Source: a virus. From it: a stretch of 42,185 nt of DNA. The number at the start of each line of letters is the position of its first letter. Positions within the stretch are counted from its first letter, which is position 1. The notes under the pieces are model-generated. The model worked only from the letters and a program-made list of their open reading frames with translations, did not search any database and was not told where the DNA came from. The stretch spans positions 1 to 42,185 of the IMG/VR virus record IMGVR_UViG_3300036832_000339, one strand, 5' to 3'. The position numbers and the translations under genes are program-made. Shown here piece after piece: positions 1 to 7,312 of this stretch.

Positions 1-100
1 TCTCAACTATACTTGCGAATACCTTCGCTATACTTAAGGGGCATTCGAGGGAAGTGTGGGGCGCGATAATGCAATCCCTGCGCGCGTCATGGGAAGGCGG
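1..100. repeat. Left arm of a perfect 100-bp inverted repeat
   Basis: Bases 1-100 are the exact reverse complement of 33659-33758. The next base inward, 101 against 33658, does not match. The outer limit cannot be seen because the window begins inside the repeat. The arm holds two direct copies of TATACTT around an internal inverted repeat GCGAA-TACC-TTCGC. Each arm lies just beyond the 3' end of a gene block and about 31-34 bp from a copy of the 21-bp operator. It may be real phage structure or an assembly fold-back. Confidence 0.95.
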
Positions 101-134
101 TTTTCGGCTTTTCGCCCAATATGTTAGAAACCGA

Positions 135-155
135 TGTCGCACAATCGACGCGACA
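135..155. promoter_or_regulatory. 21-bp operator, copy 1
   Basis: The half-sites are TGTCGCAC and GCGACA around a central ATC, matching the dispersed operator seen elsewhere in the window. It lies 34 bp inside the left inverted-repeat arm. A similar arrangement is seen at the right arm (site 33607-33627). No -35/-10 pair could be assigned. Confidence 0.55.
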
Positions 156-236
156 GTTGTAACAACTTTGGCCCTTACGATGGCTTGCGCGCGCCGCTGA
201 CTGGGGGGTCTGCAATCCAGATGGAATGATACCGGC

Positions 237-263
237 AAAAAAAGACCCCCATAGCGGGGGTCT
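237..263 (-). terminator. Rho-independent terminator of the left leftward block
   Basis: Read on the minus strand, an AGACCCCC/GGGGGTCT 8-bp stem with a 5-nt loop is followed by seven T residues. It lies just 3' of the last leftward gene (ending at 290), so it ends transcription of that block. Confidence 0.9.
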
Positions 264-289
264 GTAGGCGATTTAAACTGCTAGTCGTT

Positions 290-517
290 TTAGCGGTACA
301 TACGCCACGAAACGTCGAAACACGCGGACCATGGGAGCGGTAGATCATCCCCGAGTTCCGCCTCGCGCGCCGCAACGCGCCGCTCGGCGGCCGGATCGCC
401 CTGCTTAAGCCCTGAGCTGCGGAAGCATGGCCAGCAGGCGACAAGCCCGGCGCCCTTCGCGCCGTTGCACAGAGGGCAGATGAGGCTTGCCCTAACGCGC
501 GGATTGTCCGGGGTCAT
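290..517 (-). CDS. Small zinc-ribbon-like protein (75 aa)
   Basis: Function not recognised. The N-terminal part has a CPLC pair followed by CWPC about 15 residues later, the spacing of a small zinc ribbon. The rest is charged. The ATG at 517 is preceded by GAGGG, and the first bases overlap the stop of the upstream leftward gene (ATGA), indicating translational coupling. It is the last gene of the left leftward block and is followed by a strong terminator. Confidence 0.65.
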   Translation of the reverse strand: MTPDNPRVRASLICPLCNGAKGAGLVACWPCFRSSGLKQGDPAAERRVAAREAELGDDLPLPWSACFDVSWRMYR

Positions 518-894
518 TGTGTTGCCCTCGCAAAGCGGACTTGCGCCCATCGGGCTAGCTCGCTTATCCCATCATCGTATTGCTTTTGTGTGATCTGATG
601 CGCCATGAAAACGCGGTCAAGATGGTCTGTCATGCGTTCCACGTGGCGTTCAATCCGATCCTCCGTCCACTCGCGCCCGCCGCGCGTTAGCTCAAGGTTG
701 GCGCGGCTAGCGTCGAACGGTTCAAAGGCGACAGGATCGCGCCCAACGCCAACGATGACGCGCGCCTTGCAACCCTCACACTCAAACATGTCGCCAGACC
801 ACAGCGCGGCCGCGCCGTAGTCGGCGAAAAGATAATCGTTCTGGCGACATCGCATTTCGCGCGCGCAGGCGACGCAAATTGGAGTGAAAGCCAT
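514..894 (-). CDS. Small Cys-rich protein (126 aa), own promoter
   Basis: Function not recognised. CVAC near the N-terminus and CEGC about 30 residues later suggest a zinc-binding domain. The C-terminal half is helical and charged. The start at 894 is chosen over upstream codons because GGAG precedes it and a promoter with a structured leader ends just upstream (945-973 and 904-938). The stop overlaps the next gene. The promoter is overlapped by a 21-bp operator, so expression is probably repressor-controlled. Confidence 0.7.
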   Translation of the reverse strand: MAFTPICVACAREMRCRQNDYLFADYGAAALWSGDMFECEGCKARVIVGVGRDPVAFEPFDASRANLELTRGGREWTEDRIERHVERMTDHLDRVFMAHQITQKQYDDGISELARWAQVRFARATQ

Positions 895-903
895 TGTCCA
901 TTC

Positions 904-938
904 TCCTAACGTATGGTGACGCGACACAATGCCGCGTC
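904..938 (-). promoter_or_regulatory. Structured 5' leader: hairpin plus ACGTTAGGA box
   Basis: On the minus strand the leader forms a 9-bp hairpin (918-938, loop TTG within CATTGTG, one G-U pair) followed by CCATACGTTAGGA. The leader of the DUF932 gene has the same loop and the same downstream box but different stem bases that still pair. Compensatory change supports a conserved RNA structure. Confidence 0.6.
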
Positions 939-955
939 GCGTGATCCATACGACA
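935..955 (-). promoter_or_regulatory. 21-bp operator, copy 2, over a -10 box
   Basis: The half-sites are TGTCGTATG and GCGACG. The site covers the -10 (TATGGA) of the promoter for the gene starting at 894, so a bound dimer would block initiation. Confidence 0.7.
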
Positions 956-973
956 CAATGGGCCAAAAGTAAA
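945..973 (-). promoter_or_regulatory. Promoter TTTACT-17-TATGGA
   Basis: Read on the minus strand, -35 TTTACT (968-973) and -10 TATGGA (945-950) are 17 bp apart. It serves the gene starting at 894. The -35 is also the T-tract of the upstream terminator, giving a very compact terminator-promoter junction. Confidence 0.7.
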
Positions 974-1000
974 GGGCGCCCGGATTGCGCCGGGCGCCCT
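965..1000 (-). terminator. Terminator after the DUF932 gene
   Basis: An 11-bp GC stem (973-983 with 990-1000, loop of 6) is followed on the minus strand by TTTACTTTT. It lies 29 bp beyond the stop of the leftward DUF932 gene. Confidence 0.85.
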
Positions 1001-1028
1001 CACTTCCGATCCCTGCTGCTGCGTTAGG

Positions 1029-2078
1029 TCAGGCCGGGATTAGAACCTTATCGCGCCGGAACAAGCTAGGATCGACCATCGGCAGAAGCAAGTTAAGGGC
1101 TTGCCCTTTCATCGCATCGCCGGACCCAAACGTCCCGCTATCGAACCGCCCGATTGTCTCATTCTCCGCATTGCGCACCGTGCGGTCGTGATCGACGTAG
1201 CGCGTCACCGCCTGTAGCGCCGTCCAAACGTCATCCTGATTTGAGTTGCGCTCGCGTTTTGTGGTGTTGTAGGCGGTGACTAGATCCTGCGCCATGTTCT
1301 TTTTGCGCGTCGAAATGTCGGCTGGTTTCGCGTCGGCTGGAATATCTAGCAGCGTGGCAAAGAACGATTGAACTTCAACGCGCGTCATCGCCTGTTGCGC
1401 CATCGCGTCGCCCATCGCCTTGAACTCAGCGAAGCTTGATGCAATCTGCCCTAGCTCGCGCGCCACGGTCTCGCCACGAAAGGCGGTATTGTGGCGCGTT
1501 TTGATGAGTGCTTTCGCCGACATATGAGCGGCGCGCAACGTGTTCGCGCAAACCACTCGCGTCATCGTTGCCTCGTTTCGCGTGGCTTGCGAGGCGTCAA
1601 ACGAAGTGGACATGAGAAGGCGCGCAACGTGCCTATCGCCCGCAACGTTCATGTCGCCATTAAACCGCGCCGTTGCCCAAAGGCGTTCGCCGGACGAAAG
1701 CACCCCGGCCGCGTCAATGTGGAACCTGTCATCCACTGTGATGTAGTTTTCAAACCAGTTCCAGATGTCGACCGGCTGGACCGGCTGGTACCCATCGCCC
1801 GCGATCCCTAGCACGTGGCCATTATCTTGGCGGACAAGAAATTTCTTGTCCGTTTCAACGAAACGCCTTTCCGGCGCCAGATGGTCGAATGCGTCCGAAT
1901 TGAGCGAAGCAATCGCTGGAACCTTTTCCACGTGATAGTTGAAACCAGCCGCTGCAATCCATTCCGCGCGGCTTGCATCGGCGGACAGTTCCTGCCCTAG
2001 GCGATGCCAGATGTTGGCGCGCTCGCCAGTGAAGGCAAAGCTATAGACGCCGTTTTTGTTTTCAATGTTGTGTGCCAT
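1029..2078 (-). CDS. DUF932 phage/plasmid-like protein (349 aa)
   Basis: The protein resembles the DUF932 family (phage/plasmid-related protein, TIGR03299-like) in overall layout. It has an N-terminal start around the WHRLG motif, a middle segment with MTRVVCANTLRAA, and a helical C-terminal half with DVWTALQAVTRYVDH. The molecular role of the family is unsettled; members are common in phages, plasmids and integrated elements. The start at 2078 lies behind a GGATGG-like ribosome site and a hairpin leader. The gene has its own operator-covered promoter and its own terminator, so it is a single-gene unit. Confidence 0.8.
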   Translation of the reverse strand: MAHNIENKNGVYSFAFTGERANIWHRLGQELSADASRAEWIAAAGFNYHVEKVPAIASLNSDAFDHLAPERRFVETDKKFLVRQDNGHVLGIAGDGYQPVQPVDIWNWFENYITVDDRFHIDAAGVLSSGERLWATARFNGDMNVAGDRHVARLLMSTSFDASQATRNEATMTRVVCANTLRAAHMSAKALIKTRHNTAFRGETVARELGQIASSFAEFKAMGDAMAQQAMTRVEVQSFFATLLDIPADAKPADISTRKKNMAQDLVTAYNTTKRERNSNQDDVWTALQAVTRYVDHDRTVRNAENETIGRFDSGTFGSGDAMKGQALNLLLPMVDPSLFRRDKVLIPA

Positions 2079-2090
2079 TTTGGTCTTCCA

Positions 2091-2125
2091 TCCTAACGTA
2101 TGGGGACGGCGCACAATGCGCCGTC
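2091..2125 (-). promoter_or_regulatory. Structured 5' leader of the DUF932 gene
   Basis: On the minus strand a perfect 9-bp hairpin (2105-2125, loop TTG) is followed by CCATACGTTAGGA (2091-2103). Loop and downstream box match the leader at 904-938, while the stem bases differ compensatorily. Confidence 0.6.
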
Positions 2126-2142
2126 GCATGGTTCATAGGACA
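2122..2142 (-). promoter_or_regulatory. 21-bp operator, copy 3, over a -10 box
   Basis: The half-sites are TGTCCTATG and GCGACG. It covers the -10 TATGAA of the DUF932 promoter in the same register as copy 2. Confidence 0.7.
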
Positions 2143-2160
2143 CTTAACGCCAAGTGTCAA
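2132..2160 (-). promoter_or_regulatory. Promoter TTGACA-17-TATGAA
   Basis: The -35 TTGACA (2155-2160) and -10 TATGAA (2132-2137) are read on the minus strand, with a 17-bp spacer. This is a consensus-quality sigma-70 promoter for the DUF932 gene. Its -35 lies inside the final codons of the upstream leftward gene. Confidence 0.85.
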
Positions 2161-2335
2161 GTTCTGGGTAGTGGACCGTCCAAGTGTGGGCGTGGCCATG
2201 CGCGGATAGCGCCAACGTATCCCACTGCGCAACCTTGCTAGGATGGTCCGTGCAATAGCGACACTGGCAACCGCCCTCAATGTCGGACGCGAGTCGCCCG
2301 TCATATGATCTATATGACGGGCGACTGTTTGTCAA
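2144..2335 (-). CDS. Small Cys-containing protein (63 aa), TTG start
   Basis: Not recognised. A CQCRYC cluster lies near residues 23-28 with histidines nearby. The only in-frame start is a TTG that overlaps the stop of the upstream gene (TTGA), which would couple translation. A perfect 15-bp palindrome holding an operator copy lies within its first codons. Its end contains the -35 of the next promoter. The reading frame is open, but the unusual start keeps this tentative. Confidence 0.45.
   Translation of the reverse strand: MTNSRPSYRSYDGRLASDIEGGCQCRYCTDHPSKVAQWDTLALSAHGHAHTWTVHYPELDTWR
2292..2326. promoter_or_regulatory. Perfect palindrome with 21-bp operator, copy 4
   Basis: A 15-bp perfect stem (AGTCGCCCGTCATAT and its complement) surrounds a GATCT loop. 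The inner 21 bp (2299-2319) match the operator half-sites CGTCATATG/ATATGACG. On the minus strand a TTGACA lies at 2331-2336, so it could also carry a leftward promoter. Confidence 0.65.
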
Positions 2336-2988
2336 CCCGCCTGTTTCTTGACCGCCTTCAGCCGCGCCTGTTCGGCAACGAGCGCCTTGATCAGCTCGCC
2401 CGTGCGATAGATGCCGACGTTCTCCCCGATGCAGCGCGCTATCGAAGCCACCGGATCTTTTTTGATGTCGAACAGGGAGCCGTCCGCTTCCGCCATCTTT
2501 TTGTACTTCGCCAGATCGCCTTGGATTTTTTCCAGTTCGTCCAAATCGATCTTGACTTGTTTCGCTCGCTCACTTTTTTTCGCGATGGCTTTTTCGCTCT
2601 GAGTTTTTTCGTAGTTGCGCTTCACAGTTGTCGGATGATTGATCATCAGCCGGGCGGACCCCAGTGTCTCGCGCCATTGCTCAATGGCCGCGACGTTCTC
2701 ATGGCACCACATCGCGTGATTGCGCGTGGACCTGTCGATTTCGCGCGTCCACTTCCGCGCGTCGAGCCAATCGGAAAAGGCGCGGTTGTATGTCTTTCCC
2801 ACCGGCTGATTGGTCGCAGCCTTGCGCATCGACCAGAGGCGGCCCTCGTGCAGCCCCTCGCCGATCACCTTCCAACTTTGCCAATCCTGTCCGCGCTTCA
2901 GCAGCTCCCATGCAGCCTCCGCGCGCTTGTCGACTTGCGCGGCGTGTTCAGCCTCCGCGCGCTCGGCTTCGTCTAGTGCCATGTCCAT
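2332..2988 (-). CDS. Unrecognised charged helical protein (218 aa)
   Basis: Long, charged and mostly helical, with a tryptophan-rich middle (WREFS/WL-type segments) and the phrase INHPTTVKRNYE that I have seen in hypothetical phage and plasmid proteins of unknown role. The C-terminal third is Lys/Glu rich, consistent with a coiled coil. The ATG at 2988 is preceded by GGAG at good spacing, and an upstream consensus promoter (3044-3072) supports it. The stop overlaps the next start. Confidence 0.75.
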   Translation of the reverse strand: MDMALDEAERAEAEHAAQVDKRAEAAWELLKRGQDWQSWKVIGEGLHEGRLWSMRKAATNQPVGKTYNRAFSDWLDARKWTREIDRSTRNHAMWCHENVAAIEQWRETLGSARLMINHPTTVKRNYEKTQSEKAIAKKSERAKQVKIDLDELEKIQGDLAKYKKMAEADGSLFDIKKDPVASIARCIGENVGIYRTGELIKALVAEQARLKAVKKQAG

Positions 2989-3043
2989 TGATTTGCTCCA
3001 TCCATTTTTACCGCGCCGTGTACGATACCTCAGCGCGACATTC

Positions 3044-3072
3044 ATGCTAAACGTATTACGTGAGACTGTCAA
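3044..3072 (-). promoter_or_regulatory. Promoter TTGACA-17-TAGCAT
   Basis: The -35 (3067-3072) and -10 (3044-3049) are read leftward with a 17-bp spacer. It would drive the 218-aa gene from 2988. Unlike its neighbours it is not covered by a good operator copy. Confidence 0.7.
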
Positions 3073-3132
3073 CCCTATCGTCTGACATATTCTCGGCTTC
3101 GTTTTGCTTATATTTTACAGAAAAAAACTGGA

Positions 3133-3327
3133 CTATTTACAGGATGGAACGGGCAAATCATCCATCGCTTGTTGCAGAGCCCAAAGCTGACGCAGCTCCA
3201 CTTTTTTTGCTTCCATCTCTGGCGAGTAGTTCCCGCGATGATTGACGAAGTCCTGCTCGTCCGGGTACGCGAAGACAAGGGCGACGGCATAAAACAGGGC
3301 GAGAGCCAGCAGCTTCCATTTCCACAT
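3133..3327 (-). CDS. Small exported or membrane-anchored protein (64 aa)
   Basis: The N-terminus MWKWKLLALALFYAVALVFA is a short positive segment followed by a hydrophobic core, i.e. a signal peptide or single membrane anchor. About 40 charged residues follow. It starts 6 bp beyond the stop of the upstream leftward gene, in the same operon. Function is unknown; a lysis accessory or superinfection-exclusion role is possible but not shown. Confidence 0.6.
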   Translation of the reverse strand: MWKWKLLALALFYAVALVFAYPDEQDFVNHRGNYSPEMEAKKVELRQLWALQQAMDDLPVPSCK

Positions 3328-3333
3328 TTTTTT

Positions 3334-3642
3334 TCAATCCATCCTGCAAGCTTCAAACGAACCGTCTTTTTGAAAGATCGCCACATAGGCGCCCGGATAG
3401 ATGAAGATTTTTTCGTGACGGAAGGGGATCAAGGCCAGCGGCTGGAGCGGCGGATCGCCGGGATAGTGCAGCGTCGCCACGCCAGACCTCATGAAGCCCG
3501 ATTGCGGATGCCAACCGCCATAGACGTACCGCTCCTGAAATTGCTCGCGCGCCGGGCGCGGATCAAACTCGTCAAGGAACGACGGGATGAAGCCGACGTC
3601 ATGCTCAAAGTCGCAGTCGGGATCGAGCTGGATGATCATCAT
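3334..3642 (-). CDS. Hypothetical protein (102 aa)
   Basis: Not recognised. It has an acidic N-terminus, several aromatic residues (YVYGGWHPQSGF), and no membrane segment or clear motif. Its start overlaps the stop of the upstream gene by ATGA, with a GGTGACGGAGAA ribosome site repeated almost identically at the next junction upstream. Confidence 0.65.
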   Translation of the reverse strand: MMIIQLDPDCDFEHDVGFIPSFLDEFDPRPAREQFQERYVYGGWHPQSGFMRSGVATLHYPGDPPLQPLALIPFRHEKIFIYPGAYVAIFQKDGSFEACRMD

Positions 3643-3950
3643 TTCTCCGTCACCTTAAGCGCGTGGAGCTTCTCGAACTGCGCCTTCTTTTGCGCCCATA
3701 GATCGGGGCCGTAGGCGGCGCAGATCGCTGCCACGATGGGGCGCTTGGGCATGCGCAGCATCGCTTGCTCCACGCGCTCGTACAGCTCGGTGAAATCCTT
3801 CATGTCGATGCGCGCCCCGACGACGACCTCGTTGCAGGCGTCGCAGCAGCGGTCGCCCTTCCGCATCGATAACGGGGCTGGGTTGTTGCCGATGCGCTCG
3901 TAGGGCAGGCCGCACAGGCAGCAGTTGGGATCGCGTGGCTTGGTCATCAT
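3639..3950 (-). CDS. Zinc-binding small protein (103 aa)
   Basis: Two cysteine pairs, CCLC near residue 10 and CCDAC near residue 35, suggest a zinc finger. A helical segment follows (DFTELYERVEQAML). Tandem ATGATG start codons (3950/3947) overlap the upstream stop. The C-terminus ends in KVTEK, as does the upstream gene product, because both 3' ends carry the same ribosome-binding sequence for the next gene. Confidence 0.65.
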   Translation of the reverse strand: MMTKPRDPNCCLCGLPYERIGNNPAPLSMRKGDRCCDACNEVVVGARIDMKDFTELYERVEQAMLRMPKRPIVAAICAAYGPDLWAQKKAQFEKLHALKVTEK

Positions 3951-4207
3951 TTCTCTGTCACCTTGATCGAAACGGAATGGCCGCGCGTCAGGCCGCCGCC
4001 TTGGTAGACGCCAATGGTCGCGAGGAACAATCCATGCCCGCGCGAACTGACAAAGCCAACTGATCCCTTGGCGTAGACTTCCGCCGCGAACTCTGCGGCC
4101 TCACGCGCAGCCGCTGCTTCGTTGTCCGCCTCGATGGGCGTGATCGAGCAATTCGCGCCCACGATGGGTTGCGCTGTCATGTGATAAATGTCCGCTGTGT
4201 ATTTCAT
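3947..4207 (-). CDS. Small protein paralogous to the one at 32925 (86 aa)
   Basis: The pattern KYTADIYHMT ... EAAAAREAAEFAAEVYAKG ... GFVSSR matches, position by position, the product of the rightward gene near 32925 (KYVCEVRHLT ... DAAREAAAIVARQFYPHG ... GFVTRR). It is probably a small alpha/beta protein; function is unknown. The start at 4207 has GGAGG 8 bp upstream and lies behind an operator-covered promoter, so this is the first gene of the leftward operon 4207-2332. Confidence 0.75.
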   Translation of the reverse strand: MKYTADIYHMTAQPIVGANCSITPIEADNEAAAAREAAEFAAEVYAKGSVGFVSSRGHGLFLATIGVYQGGGLTRGHSVSIKVTEK

Positions 4208-4224
4208 TGCGCCATCCTCCAGTG

Positions 4225-4245
4225 CGTCGCACGGATAACATGACG
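4225..4245 (-). promoter_or_regulatory. 21-bp operator, copy 5, over a -10 box
   Basis: The half-sites are CGTCATG and GCGACG. It covers the -10 TTATCC of the leftward promoter and lies 65 bp upstream of the rightward regulator gene at 4311, in the divergent gap. Confidence 0.65.
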
Positions 4246-4261
4246 CCGGGCGCCTTGTCAA
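4233..4261 (-). promoter_or_regulatory. Promoter TTGACA-17-TTATCC
   Basis: The -35 (4256-4261) and -10 (4233-4238) are read leftward with a 17-bp spacer. It drives the leftward operon that begins at 4207. Confidence 0.7.
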
Positions 4262-4310
4262 CCCGTTGGCGATAATGTAAGCTTCGCGCACGATGTAGGA
4301 GGAACTGGAA

Positions 4311-4640
4311 ATGTACGCTGGCGACATGATTGCCGTCACCAAATCGTTGCGGATGCTGCCCTATTTTTTCAAGCTCAAGCCGACAATCCCGGCGCGGCAA
4401 ATTCAGGCGTTCCTGATGGTCGCGGAGGAGGAGGGCTTGAGTGTCGGAGCCTACGCGGAGAAGGCGGGCATGTCGCCCGTCACCATGTCACGCAATCTGT
4501 TGGACATCGGCGAGTACGACCGGCACGGCAGGGAAGGCTTGGGCTTGATCGAAGGCCGGAAGAACATTCTCAACCGGCGGGAGATGGTCTACCATCTGAC
4601 CGAGAAAGGCCGTCGCCTGTTAGTCGCGATCAACAAATGA
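4311..4640 (+). CDS. Winged-helix (MarR-like) DNA-binding regulator (109 aa)
   Basis: The order PARQIQAFLMVAEEEGLSVGAYAEKAGMSPVTMSRNLLDIGEYDR, then a basic wing (GLIEGRKNILNRREMVYHLTEKGRRLL), is that of a MarR-type winged helix. It is shorter than full MarR proteins and lacks most of the dimerisation helices. AGGAGG lies 8 bp upstream of the ATG. It sits divergent from the left operon and directly ahead of the late operon, so it may control one or both. A Cro-like protein at 32416 is the other regulator candidate. Confidence 0.8.
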   Translation: MYAGDMIAVTKSLRMLPYFFKLKPTIPARQIQAFLMVAEEEGLSVGAYAEKAGMSPVTMSRNLLDIGEYDRHGREGLGLIEGRKNILNRREMVYHLTEKGRRLLVAINK

Positions 4641-4644
4641 AAAG

Positions 4645-4693
4645 GTCGCCAGCGGAGGATGGTTCCACTGGCGACTCCGTAGGCACGTTAGGA
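4645..4693 (+). promoter_or_regulatory. Late-operon leader: hairpin plus ACGTTAGGA box
   Basis: Inverted arms GTCGCCAG...CTGGCGAC (4645-4675, one mismatch in the extended stem) are followed by ACGTTAGGAG at 4685-4693. The box is the same one that follows the hairpins in two leftward leaders. No T-tract follows, so it is not an ordinary terminator. It lies about 55 bp ahead of the first late gene. Confidence 0.5.
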
Positions 4694-4748
4694 GCGCCCC
4701 GCCCAGCGCAGACGGCGCGCGCCGCACGTTTAACACGAGCAAATAATC

Positions 4749-5252
4749 ATGGGCAACTCAGAGGCGTACCGCGACGACGTGTTCGCCATCGAGCGCGAGG
4801 TCAGGTTTGAAGCGGACCTTCTTCGCATCGCGCAAGCGAACGACATCACCCCGGAGACGGTCCTGCAAGGCTACCTTGGGCATCGCTGGAAGCGGCGCAA
4901 CGGCGACATTTACAGCGTCCCCGGCGCGTGGAATGATTTCGAGTCCGTTCCCGGCCTCACCACCAACACCATCCGCTGGCGGCAAGTCGAACAAGGCCGC
5001 GCCATCCAAATGGTCGGCGCGATGTCCGTTCCGCTGTCGGCCTTCGCGACCGCAATCGTTGGAACCATGCCAGTCGGCGCGCGACCGGCGCGCTATCAGC
5101 GTGTCGCTGGAATCTGCCAAGTCAACCTCACCATCGGCTGGATGATGTGGGAATTGCGAACCAACGGGGATCTGGCGCTGCAAAACTCAATCGCCAGCAC
5201 TTCGCCCACCGTCACCACCATGGACATCTGCGCCGTCTTCGCGCTGGATTGA
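4749..5252 (+). CDS. Probable minor structural protein (167 aa)
   Basis: Not firmly recognised. The C-terminal third (MPVGARPARYQRVAG ... ELRTNGDLALQNSI ... DICAVFALD) has the cadence of the C-terminal beta modules of phage fibre and decoration proteins, where a GxRP segment and a TNG turn recur. It is the first gene of the late operon, 108 bp after the regulator. A weak ribosome site precedes the ATG. Confidence 0.6.
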   Translation: MGNSEAYRDDVFAIEREVRFEADLLRIAQANDITPETVLQGYLGHRWKRRNGDIYSVPGAWNDFESVPGLTTNTIRWRQVEQGRAIQMVGAMSVPLSAFATAIVGTMPVGARPARYQRVAGICQVNLTIGWMMWELRTNGDLALQNSIASTSPTVTTMDICAVFALD

Positions 5253-5316
5253 CCGGCCCGGACATTTCGTGAATGTGCAGCGGTTCACTGCAATTTTGGG
5301 AACAGGAGGGAAACCG

Positions 5317-5523
5317 ATGCCGAGGGCCAAGCACATCGAACCGAACAACAACGAGGAAAACTACCATCTGGACCCGATTATCGAGGGGCTGCTAGGACGA
5401 CTGCCCGCGCCCGGCGAGGTGTTCGTTCCTGCCGACCGGGCGCTTTGGCTCAAGATCATGGCCGACGTTTTCGGGCTGATCTACCTCGACAAGGAACCGC
5501 CCGAGGATGGCGACACGCCCTAG
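5317..5523 (+). CDS. Small protein ahead of the terminase (68 aa)
   Basis: Not recognised. It is acidic, with one helix-rich C-terminal stretch (ALWLKIMADVFGLIYL). The ATG at 5317 has AGGAGG at good spacing, which sets the start. It overlaps the terminase start by 17 bp. The position is where many phages place the small terminase subunit, but the size and lack of a DNA-binding motif do not support that call. Confidence 0.65.
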   Translation: MPRAKHIEPNNNEENYHLDPIIEGLLGRLPAPGEVFVPADRALWLKIMADVFGLIYLDKEPPEDGDTP

Positions 5524-7312
5524 TATCCGTCAGGGTATCTACGACCTTCTGCAAGCTGTAGAAATCGACACCAAGGAAGAAGGGCGGACGCACGTCGAGC
5601 CTTGGATGTCGCAGCGCATGGTGATCGACACCGTGTCGCTCGGTCTGTCGGAGGGCGTCCACGAATTTGTCATCCTCAAATGTCGTCAGGTGGCGATCAC
5701 GACCGTCTGTAGCGTGATCGAACTGTTTTGGGCGCTCGCCAATCCGGGCGTTCAAGGCGCGATCATCGCCGACAGAACGGACAACCTTGAGCGGTTGCGG
5801 CGCATCTTCGCGTCGCTGCTAGAAACCCTGCCGCCGCAATGGCGCGACGGACAAAGCCGCCTGATCGCCAACAACCGCAACGGCATGGCGTTCGCCAACA
5901 AGTCCGTGATCGACCTGATGGCGGCGGCCAGCAATCCGGACCTTGGCGCGTCCCGCGCGCTCAACATGTGCCACATGACCGAGTGCGGCCAATGGAAATC
6001 GCTGGCGGGCGTCGAAAGCCTGAAAGCCTCGCTCGCCCGGCAAAACCCTCACCGGCTCTACATCTGGGAGTCAATCGCAAACGGCTACAACTGGTTTTAT
6101 AACCACTGCCAGCAGGCGAAGAAGGACCGTCATATGCGGTTCGTTTTCGTGGGCTTCTGGGCGAATCCGACCTATTCGATCCCGAAGTCGGACCCGGACT
6201 ATCGGACTTATTGGGACGGGCATCTGACCGATGAGGAAGTCAAACAAGCGCGCTTCGTCAAGCAAACCTACGGCGTGACCGTCAAGCCGGAGCAGATCGC
6301 ATGGTGGCGCAGGGAAGCGGAGTTTTCGGCCGAGGAGTACATGCTCCGTCACTATCCGTGGGACGAGCGGAGCTGCTTTATCGCATCGGGATCGTCGTTC
6401 TTCCCAGCCCAACGCACTTTGGAGCTGACGGAAGCCCTGTCGCCAATCGGGCCGAAATATCAGGGCTACAAGTACGTCTTCGCGGACGACTTCCTTGGAT
6501 CGCGGATCGAACAGACGACGAACCGCGAAGAGGTGATGCTAAGGGTCTACGAGCAGCCGCAGGAAAAGGGCGTGTACGTCATCGGCGGCGATCCGTCGGG
6601 CGGGGGCGGGGGGGACGCTAACGACCACGCCCTGCAAGTCTTTCGCTGCTACGCCGACCGGATCGTCCAAGTCGCGGAGTTTCAGTCAAACAAGCCGCTG
6701 ACCTACCAGTTCAGTTGGGTTCTCTCGCACCTGTGCGGAGCCTACAAAGACCACATGGCGAACATCGAGGTCAGCGGCGTCGGGGCGGCCGTCATCCCCG
6801 AGGTCCGCAACCTTCGCCAGCTCGCCGAGCGCGGCATCCTGCAAGCCGAGCCCGGCAGCGACAACATCCTCAACATGATCGGGGCTGTCAGATGGTTTTT
6901 ATACAAGCGCGCCGACACGATGGGCGGGGCGGGCAACGTGATCGCGTGGAAGACCAACAACGACAACAAACAGCACGTGTACAGCGCCTTGCGCGACAGC
7001 ATCATGCTGCGCCGGATCGAGATCCGCTCGATCCACCTGATGCAGGAGATCATGGCGATTGTTGACGACGAAGGCTGGATCGGCGCCGGGCCGGACACCG
7101 GCGAGAACGACGATCTGGTGAGCGCGACGGTTCTCGCGCATCACACGTGGGTGGAGTGGCGGCGGGCCGGGCTGATCGCCAGAAATCTGACGTGGGACAG
7201 CGTGAACGGCGAGCCCGCTCCGAAAACGCCTGACACCGTGCTAAAGTTTGCGTTTACAGAGCATATTCGCAAAATCAACCAGAAGGCGGGCAGGCGAAAG
7301 GAAGCGTTCTGA
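5507..7312 (+). CDS. terL: Terminase large subunit (601 aa)
   Basis: This is the ATP-driven DNA packaging motor and headful or cos nuclease. The N-terminal ATPase has a deviant Walker A (KCRQVAITT, about residues 58-66, lacking the usual GK[ST]) and a Walker B-like segment ending in TECG near residue 157. The C-terminal RNase H-fold nuclease has YVIGGDPSGGG (Asp near 362) and ENDDLVSA near 535, the usual acidic residues. Length is normal for the family. The deviant Walker A is seen in some podovirus-type terminases. Its stop overlaps the next start (ATGA). Confidence 0.92.
   Translation: MATRPSIRQGIYDLLQAVEIDTKEEGRTHVEPWMSQRMVIDTVSLGLSEGVHEFVILKCRQVAITTVCSVIELFWALANPGVQGAIIADRTDNLERLRRIFASLLETLPPQWRDGQSRLIANNRNGMAFANKSVIDLMAAASNPDLGASRALNMCHMTECGQWKSLAGVESLKASLARQNPHRLYIWESIANGYNWFYNHCQQAKKDRHMRFVFVGFWANPTYSIPKSDPDYRTYWDGHLTDEEVKQARFVKQTYGVTVKPEQIAWWRREAEFSAEEYMLRHYPWDERSCFIASGSSFFPAQRTLELTEALSPIGPKYQGYKYVFADDFLGSRIEQTTNREEVMLRVYEQPQEKGVYVIGGDPSGGGGGDANDHALQVFRCYADRIVQVAEFQSNKPLTYQFSWVLSHLCGAYKDHMANIEVSGVGAAVIPEVRNLRQLAERGILQAEPGSDNILNMIGAVRWFLYKRADTMGGAGNVIAWKTNNDNKQHVYSALRDSIMLRRIEIRSIHLMQEIMAIVDDEGWIGAGPDTGENDDLVSATVLAHHTWVEWRRAGLIARNLTWDSVNGEPAPKTPDTVLKFAFTEHIRKINQKAGRRKEAF

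Noticed and set aside
3003-3042. Another 21-bp operator copy at the promoter of the 218-aa gene
   Set aside because: Only a TGTCGCG half-site is present and the second half does not fit, so it was not counted.
5317-5523. Small terminase subunit
   Set aside because: Position fits but the 68-aa product has no HTH or oligomerisation pattern.
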